The notes under the pieces were generated by a model. It had not been told where the DNA came from. It worked only from the letters and a program-made list of their open reading frames with translations, and searched no databases. Below are positions 34,318 to 39,265 of a DNA stretch of 39,265 bases, piece after piece. A program made the position numbers and the translations under genes. Numbering within the stretch: position 1 is the stretch's first letter; each line of letters begins with the position of its first letter. This DNA is from Singulisphaera sp. GP187 (GTDB lineage: Bacteria > Planctomycetota > GCA-002687715): NCBI GenBank assembly GCA_945907755.1, contig CAMDTN010000022.1, positions 1 through 39,265 of the forward strand, in the 5' to 3' direction.

Positions 34318-36204
34318 ATGGCCAACGCACGCTCTCGCTTCTGGGTGAATATCACCACTGCGCTGTTCACCGTCGCCATCGTCGTCCTTGCCAACCTCGC
34401 GTTGGGCGGCACGCGCTGGCAGTTCGACCTCACCGAAGACGGGCGCTACACGCTGCCCGAAGCGGCGAAACGCGTCGCTGGTTCTCTCGACGACACACTG
34501 ACCGTGACGGCTTACATTTCCGAACCGCTGCCGAGCTATCTCGATTTCGTGCCGCGCGCGCTGCAGACGCGGCTGGAAGAATTCGCGGCGGCGTCCAACG
34601 GGCATTTCCAATTCAGTTTCAAATCGCCAGAGAATGAAGCGGGTCTTCCGGCAGAACTGGAAAAGCACACGCCGCCGATCAAGCCGTATCCACTGGCAGA
34701 TTTTGTGCAGGGCAAGCAGACCACTGGCAGCTACTACCTGTGGCTGGTGTTCCGCTACGGCGATCAAGAGTCGGCATACCACTTGCTCGAAATGCGCGAG
34801 GCCTTGGCACGCGAAGGCGAGTTCTTGAAATTGTTGCCCTTCCAGATTGCTTCCAAGATAGTGAAGGTGCGCAATCCGGAGGCGCAGATTGGCATTGTTT
34901 CCGAGAAGAAAACGCCGCCGCCAGAGTTGCAGCAGCAACTGGGGCGCGATCCTTCCGACGGCTTGGCGCAATTGCGCGAAGTCATCAGCCGCCACTTGCC
35001 GCCAGCACGGGATGTGCAACTGCGCCACGGCGGGCAGATCCCCGACGACATCGACATGCTCATGCTCTACAAGCCTGACAACATGGGCGAATCGGAGCTG
35101 TTTGAATTGGACCAGTTCCTGCTGAAGGGCAAGAGCCTTGTGGTGCTGCTGGATAATTACAGCACCTTCGATGTGGACCGCGTCATGGAATGGCAGCAAG
35201 GATTGCAAAGCGGCAGCATGAAGATGCGGCCGTTGAACCACGGCATGACCGAGTGGCTGGCGCATTACGGCGTGGTGCCGTCAGCAGGTGTGCTGGAAGA
35301 CGCAGAGTGCTCGGCGAATTCCGTCAACACGAGCATGGAAGTGCGCCAAGACCCGGCCACACAGCGCATGATGCTGGTGCCGGTGGAGCGCCGCCGCCGC
35401 ATCGATGGGCTGTTGGTGCCCTTAGAGCGCGACAAAAACAAGAACATCACCGGGCAGTTCAGCGAAACATCTCCAGCGTTGGCCGGCATTGGTCGCTATT
35501 GCGCACCATGGGCCGTGCCGTTGCAACTGGATGAAACGGCTTTGCAGAAACATGGCACGAACGAAGACGGCAGCGCTGCGGTGCGTGCCGAAGCGCTGAT
35601 CACGACTTCGCGCAACGCCTTCGTGCGGGCCATCAGCGACGACAAAGTGCCGGTGTGGAGCGAGCCCGCTAGCACCGCGCCGGAAAACGCCGTGCGTGGA
35701 GCGCGCCCCTTGGTGGTGCAAGTGAGCGGCCGGTTCCAATCGGCCTTCATGGGACGCAAGTGGGGCGAAGACGAACGCCCGCCACGCAAGGGCCCGGATG
35801 GCGTCGTGTTGCCGGCCATGCCCAACAGTGCTGCACGCATTGATGTGTCGCGCGAGCCCGGCCAACTCTGGGTGTTTGCCGACTCCGATTTCTGCAGCGA
35901 CTACGCGGCCATCACGGCGCGCAATCTGGCTGCGCAAGATGCCACAGTGGCGCTGCAACTGGCCATGGCTGGTTTTGTGAATGTGCTTGACGGCGTGTTG
36001 GTGGGCGATGAACTTGTCGAGATCCGCCGCCCCAACATCAAGGATCGGACGGTCGACACCGCGCGCGTTGATGAAGAGCGCGGTTCGATCTTGTGGCGCA
36101 CGGTGGGCCTGACGCCCATCTTGCTCTTGGGGATGGCACTGCTTTGGTGGTTGGTGCGCAGCGCAGGCACTCGCGTGCGCCGCGCTTCGGAGTCCGGCGT
36201 ATGA
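34318..36204 (+). CDS. GldG-like ABC transporter auxiliary protein
   Basis: A 628-residue protein with a TM anchor near the N-terminus (about 10-32) and another near the C-terminus (ILWRTVGLTPILLLGMALLW). The large extracytoplasmic part carries the Gld/'ABC-type uncharacterised transport' pattern: FDLTEDGRYTLPEAAKRV, DDTLTVTAYISEPLP, then IDMLMLYKPDNMGESELFELDQFLLKGKSLVVLLDN. The end of the soluble region has the flavodoxin-like LWVFADSDFCSDY. In Bacteroidetes GldG joins GldA and GldF in gliding; in planctomycetes the same set occurs without gliding machinery. ATG 34318 follows GGAAGGGGG. It overlaps the next gene by 4 bases. Confidence 0.88.
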   Translation: MANARSRFWVNITTALFTVAIVVLANLALGGTRWQFDLTEDGRYTLPEAAKRVAGSLDDTLTVTAYISEPLPSYLDFVPRALQTRLEEFAAASNGHFQFSFKSPENEAGLPAELEKHTPPIKPYPLADFVQGKQTTGSYYLWLVFRYGDQESAYHLLEMREALAREGEFLKLLPFQIASKIVKVRNPEAQIGIVSEKKTPPPELQQQLGRDPSDGLAQLREVISRHLPPARDVQLRHGGQIPDDIDMLMLYKPDNMGESELFELDQFLLKGKSLVVLLDNYSTFDVDRVMEWQQGLQSGSMKMRPLNHGMTEWLAHYGVVPSAGVLEDAECSANSVNTSMEVRQDPATQRMMLVPVERRRRIDGLLVPLERDKNKNITGQFSETSPALAGIGRYCAPWAVPLQLDETALQKHGTNEDGSAAVRAEALITTSRNAFVRAISDDKVPVWSEPASTAPENAVRGARPLVVQVSGRFQSAFMGRKWGEDERPPRKGPDGVVLPAMPNSAARIDVSREPGQLWVFADSDFCSDYAAITARNLAAQDATVALQLAMAGFVNVLDGVLVGDELVEIRRPNIKDRTVDTARVDEERGSILWRTVGLTPILLLGMALLWWLVRSAGTRVRRASESGV

Positions 36205-37472
36205 AGCGCAATCTGATCTTGTTGGTCATCACGCTGGTTTTGGCCGCCGTCGTCATGGTGGTGCGTTGGGACGATCTCTTCGGCCAGCACGCCGGGCCGA
36301 CTCCGGCCACGACAGTCGAAAAGGCTGCGCTGCCGCGCGTGGACATGACCGCGGTGCAAGGCATCGAAATCCGCGACACCAACGGCAGCATCACGCTGCG
36401 CCGCAGCGGCGATGGCTGGATGGTTGTTGAAGCGCAGGAGTACCGCGCCAACGCGGAGAGAATGCAGCAGCTCTTGGAAGCGCTGACCGATCTTGAGAAA
36501 TCCGAGCTGCGCAGCTCGAACAAGGACAAACAGCACTTATTCGAAACCGACGAGGCCAAGGGCCGCGGGGTGAAACTGTTTGGTGCCGCCGAAGCGGTGT
36601 TGTTGGACCTCGTCATTGGCAAACAAGACAGCGCCGGTCGCGCCGCGAAGGACGCGGGCACCTATGTGCGCGAGCGTTCAAAGCCCCACACATTTGCTCA
36701 CGGGCGGCGCTTGCAGCATCTGTTGTACACATCGCCTGCGTTGTGGACTGACACGCGCTTGATGCCAGCAGTGGACCAGAAGGATCTCCAGAAGCTGGTC
36801 GATGAGGCCACCGAGTTGGTTTTGGATTTCGATGATGTCGACATGGGCAGCATGCCCGCGCAGCCCGTGCCTGGCACCGAGCCGGTAGCGCGCACTGGTG
36901 GGCGCATGCGCGTCGTGCTGGTGGCAGACATGGTGGACACACCCATCGTGTCGCCGGATGCGGCCGCAGGGCCTGAGCCCGCAGTGAAGCCGCCTACGGC
37001 AGCAGCGCAGCAGCGCCGTTGGAGCGTGATGGAACCGGAGCAGTCGAAGGCCTTGGACCTCTACGAAGCGCAGGTGGATGGCATGGTGCGCCAGTTACTG
37101 GCGAGCCGCTTTGAATCTGTGGCCGGCAAGGACGCATCTAACGAAGCCTTCGGCCTCAGCAAGCCCGTGGCGGAATTCACCATGGTGTGCAAGGACGGTG
37201 CGCGCCACGCGTTGCGCATCGGCGCAGTGGTGCCCGCGAAGGACGGCCAAGCGGTCAGCCCAGGGGCGCAGTCGCGCTACGCCACCGTGGAAGGTGCTGC
37301 GTGGGTTTTCGTGGTGCCGGAATATGTGGTGACCATGTTGCAAAAGCGCCCGCTGGAAATGCAACAACCCGCGCCGCCACCAGAAATGCAGGTGCCCGGA
37401 AACCAAGGTGGCAACGCTCCGCCCATCGCGATCCCACCGGAAGAAGACAAGCCGCCCACCCGCGACGGCTGA
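36201..37472 (+). CDS. DUF4340 domain protein, last gene of the ABC operon
   Basis: A 423-residue protein with a single N-terminal TM segment (about 5-22) and a periplasmic region with repeated DUF4340 units: ITLRRSGDGWMVVEAQEYRAN at about 55-75, LLDLVIGKQDSAGRAAKDAG-type strands, then a second copy near residues 300-400 (FESVAGKDASNEAFGLSKPV, YATVEGAAWVFVVPEYV). The C-terminal 60 residues are Pro-rich. DUF4340 proteins regularly follow GldG-like proteins; their function is not established. Its ATG overlaps the GldG-like stop (ATGA). Confidence 0.85.
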   Translation: MKRNLILLVITLVLAAVVMVVRWDDLFGQHAGPTPATTVEKAALPRVDMTAVQGIEIRDTNGSITLRRSGDGWMVVEAQEYRANAERMQQLLEALTDLEKSELRSSNKDKQHLFETDEAKGRGVKLFGAAEAVLLDLVIGKQDSAGRAAKDAGTYVRERSKPHTFAHGRRLQHLLYTSPALWTDTRLMPAVDQKDLQKLVDEATELVLDFDDVDMGSMPAQPVPGTEPVARTGGRMRVVLVADMVDTPIVSPDAAAGPEPAVKPPTAAAQQRRWSVMEPEQSKALDLYEAQVDGMVRQLLASRFESVAGKDASNEAFGLSKPVAEFTMVCKDGARHALRIGAVVPAKDGQAVSPGAQSRYATVEGAAWVFVVPEYVVTMLQKRPLEMQQPAPPPEMQVPGNQGGNAPPIAIPPEEDKPPTRDG

Positions 37473-37498
37473 GCGGCGCGAAGGTGCAACGCGTTTCG

Positions 37499-37810
37499 TC
37501 AGCGCTGGCTGCGCTCGAGCCAAGTGATGGTGCGCTGATGGAAGAGCGCGATGAAGGCGTTGAAGGCGCCTGCGCCCAAGGCCAATGTGGCGCCGGGGCG
37601 CAGCGCTTCAGTGCCCAGCACTAAGGCGAGCAGTCCGCCAATTGTGAGCACTGTGCCGAGCATGAAGCACAAGCGCGACAGGCGCTTCCAGCGCGGAAGT
37701 TGCATGCGCTTAGAGCGCAGCAAGAACCAGCAAATGCTTTGCACGATGAAGAGCGCGGCCCCCGCAGCGGCGGTCACGAACAGCGTCACTTGAGCGTCGA
37801 TGGTTGGCAT
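37499..37810 (-). CDS. Small membrane protein downstream of ruvA
   Basis: A 103-residue protein with three hydrophobic segments (about residues 8-30, 47-70 and 74-92) and Arg-rich loops (LLRSKRMQLPRWKRLSRL). I do not recognise a family. The ATG at 37810 shares a base with the ruvA stop codon (TGATG), so translation is probably coupled. It may be an accessory membrane protein unrelated to RuvA's role. Confidence 0.75.
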   Translation of the reverse strand: MPTIDAQVTLFVTAAAGAALFIVQSICWFLLRSKRMQLPRWKRLSRLCFMLGTVLTIGGLLALVLGTEALRPGATLALGAGAFNAFIALFHQRTITWLERSQR

Positions 37811-38394
37811 CACAGATGCCTCAGCGCCACGCGCACCAACTCGTCGACGCTGGCTTGTGGGCCCAGCTCTTTGATGGCTGCGGCCACGGCCTTCTCCGAT
37901 TGTTGCTCGCTGCTGCCCAAGACAGCCAAGGCACGCAACGCATCTTCAACGGCCGGAGTGGCTTGCGGTGTCGAGCTTGTCGGAGCGGCCCGGCGTTTGG
38001 CCTTGATGGCCAGTTCGGCGCACACGCGTTGCGCAGTGCGCGGGCCGATGCCACGGGTCTTGGCCAATTCCTTCAAGCACTCACCGGCGATCAAGCCCCA
38101 CAGTTCTTGGGGCGCTTTCGAAGACAGCAAAGTCATGGCGGTGGATGGCCCGACGCCCGGCACCGTGATCAACTCGCGAAAAAGTTCGCGCTCGTCGTCG
38201 GCGACAAAACCAAACAGCCGTGCGCGATCGTCTTGGATGCGATGGTGCAACAGCACATGGCAGCGCGCGCCTTCTGCAGGCATCAAGCGCGCTGTGTGCA
38301 AAGAGATTTCGATCCGATAGCCCACGCCCTGCACATCAACCACGGCATCCGTCGCGCCTTTGCGCGTCAGCAAGCCTGCAAGGTGTTCGTACAC
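37810..38394 (-). CDS. ruvA: Holliday junction branch migration protein RuvA
   Basis: A 194-residue protein that binds Holliday junctions as a tetramer and loads the RuvB motor. It has the N-terminal OB domain (MYEHLAGLLTRKGATDAVVDVQGVGYRIEI region, given as separate pieces: YEHLAGLL, VVDVQGVGYRI), two helix-hairpin-helix motifs (LITVPGVGPSTAMTLL and LAKTRGIGPRTAQRVCAE) and the RuvB-binding C-terminal domain (VEDALRALAVLGSSEQQ). The start is GTG 38394, four bases after the upstream gene's stop. RuvB and RuvC are not within the window. Confidence 0.93.
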   Translation of the reverse strand: MYEHLAGLLTRKGATDAVVDVQGVGYRIEISLHTARLMPAEGARCHVLLHHRIQDDRARLFGFVADDERELFRELITVPGVGPSTAMTLLSSKAPQELWGLIAGECLKELAKTRGIGPRTAQRVCAELAIKAKRRAAPTSSTPQATPAVEDALRALAVLGSSEQQSEKAVAAAIKELGPQASVDELVRVALRHL

Positions 38395-38398
38395 GGGC

Positions 38399-39265
38399 TC
38401 AGAGGCGCAGCGAGATGCCGAACTGAGCCAAGCACTGCTTCAGTTCGTTGGTGGTGGTCTGGCCGCAGTTCTTGAGCTGCAGGAATTCGCCTTCGGTGTG
38501 TTGCAGCACATCCGACACAGTGACGATGCGCAGCGAGGCCAAGGCCTTGCGCAGGCGGATCGAAAGGTCGAAGTCGGCGAACACCTTGGACAGCACCGCG
38601 GGGTCGACGCCAGGTGGCAGCTCTTGCGGCTGGTCTTCCGCAGGCGCGGCGCCTTCCACCGGTTCGCCGCTGAACTCTGGCGGCAATTCATCGATGGCCA
38701 AGTTCATGCCCAAGCGCAGGCCGCGGTCGCCCAAGATTTTTTTGATTTCGAGGAGGCTGGTTTCGCCGAAGTTGCGGAAGCCCATCAGCTCGGCCTCGGT
38801 TTTCACCACGAGGTCGCCCAAGGTTTCGACGCCCATGTTGCTGAGGCAGTTGCGCGAGCGCACCGACATGTCGAAGTCCGCGATGGGGATGCGCAGCAGT
38901 TGCGCACGGCGATCGCTCTTCTGCTCGGTTTCCTCGTCGAACACCATGTTGATCGAGGCGCGCGCATCCTGCAGGTAAGCATTCGCGCGGGAGTGCAGCG
39001 GGTAAGCATCCAGCACGCGGCGGTAGCAGCGCACGGCTTCGTCCCATTCGCCGCGATCTTCATGCAACACGCCCAAGTTCATCAGCGCGTGGGTGTCGGC
39101 AGGCTGCATTGTCGCCAGACGGCGATAGATGCGGATGGCCTCTTCTTCGCGGCCGGCGAGATCCAATTCGTAGGCGTTGCGCAGCAGCGTGGGCCGGTGC
39201 GTTGGGTCCATTTCCAAGGCCGAACGATAGGCGTTCTCGGCATCGTCGTGTTCGCCATCCGCAGA
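38399..39265 (-). CDS. TPR protein with two RNA polymerase alpha-CTD-like domains, 5' end outside the window
   Basis: The visible 288 residues stay open to base 39265, so the start is missing. First come TPR repeats (AYRSALEMDPTHRPTLL, EEAIRIYRRLATMQPADTHALMNLG, EAVRCYRRVLDAYPLHSRA). Then a region strongly like the C-terminal domain of the RNA polymerase alpha subunit: LLRIPIADFDMSVRSRNCL, then TEAELMGFRNFGETSLLEIK, keeping the Arg that contacts UP-element DNA in E. coli. A second, more diverged copy ends the protein (VFADFDLSIRLRKALASL, then LQLKNCGQTTTNELKQCL). An acidic linker joins them. The role is unknown; binding DNA or polymerase is an inference. It is coupled to ruvA. Confidence 0.85.
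   Translation of the reverse strand, partial: SADGEHDDAENAYRSALEMDPTHRPTLLRNAYELDLAGREEEAIRIYRRLATMQPADTHALMNLGVLHEDRGEWDEAVRCYRRVLDAYPLHSRANAYLQDARASINMVFDEETEQKSDRRAQLLRIPIADFDMSVRSRNCLSNMGVETLGDLVVKTEAELMGFRNFGETSLLEIKKILGDRGLRLGMNLAIDELPPEFSGEPVEGAAPAEDQPQELPPGVDPAVLSKVFADFDLSIRLRKALASLRIVTVSDVLQHTEGEFLQLKNCGQTTTNELKQCLAQFGISLRL

Overview
The window looks like chromosomal DNA from a high-GC bacterium of the PVC superphylum, most likely a planctomycete. The clues are family-level: a tandem-duplicated UvrA of about 1,920 residues (chlamydial UvrA has the same doubled layout), a GreA with an N-terminal extension of more than 550 residues (also seen in chlamydiae), a TPR protein ending in two RNA polymerase alpha-CTD domains, a secreted redoxin of a planctomycete-like type, and Gram-negative lipoprotein and signal-peptide features. 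No plasmid, phage, IS element or CRISPR signature was seen. Gene density is high, strands alternate, and several neighbours overlap by 1-8 bases.

Layout. 1-498: 3' part of an inositol-monophosphatase-family gene. 591-1727: secreted nidogen-like protein, then two strong hairpins. 1826-3512: divergent efp-like and moaA. 3551-5450 (minus): an uncharacterised protein and a TlpA-like thioredoxin whose first active-site Cys codon is an in-frame TGA, followed by a hairpin, so a probable selenoprotein. 5650-15142: a tightly overlapping three-gene operon of double UvrA, XPB-type helicase, and a protein sharing XPB's N-terminal domain. 15176-17395 (minus): long GreA fusion. 17528-18077: Trm112-like and HIT proteins. 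18159-18241 (minus): tRNA-Leu(CAA). 18287-24025: CDF transporter, arginine decarboxylase, arginyl-tRNA synthetase and a dimethylargininase-type amidinohydrolase. 24118-26772: LOG-family protein and TypA/BipA. 26918-28195 (minus): glutamate dehydrogenase. 28289-30909: parvulin lipoprotein and Rho with a disordered N-terminus. 31038-31175 (minus): bL34, a 45-codon gene. 31375-32526: PQQ-propeller protein. 32634-37472: ABC ATPase, permease, GldG-like and DUF4340 operon. 37499-39265 (minus): TPR/alpha-CTD protein (5' end outside the window), RuvA and a small membrane protein.

How the genes work together. The clearest functional unit is DNA repair: UvrA (lesion recognition), an XPB-family translocase and a partner that shares XPB's N-terminal domain are translationally coupled behind a TATAAT box. 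This resembles a bacterial counterpart of the eukaryotic XPB-p52 pairing, joined to bacterial excision repair. Transcription control is also well represented (long GreA, Rho, double alpha-CTD protein), as is arginine use (speA, argS, amidinohydrolase). The best single-gene anomaly is the TGA codon in the TlpA-like gene. All family assignments come from reading motifs by eye; no database search was run.
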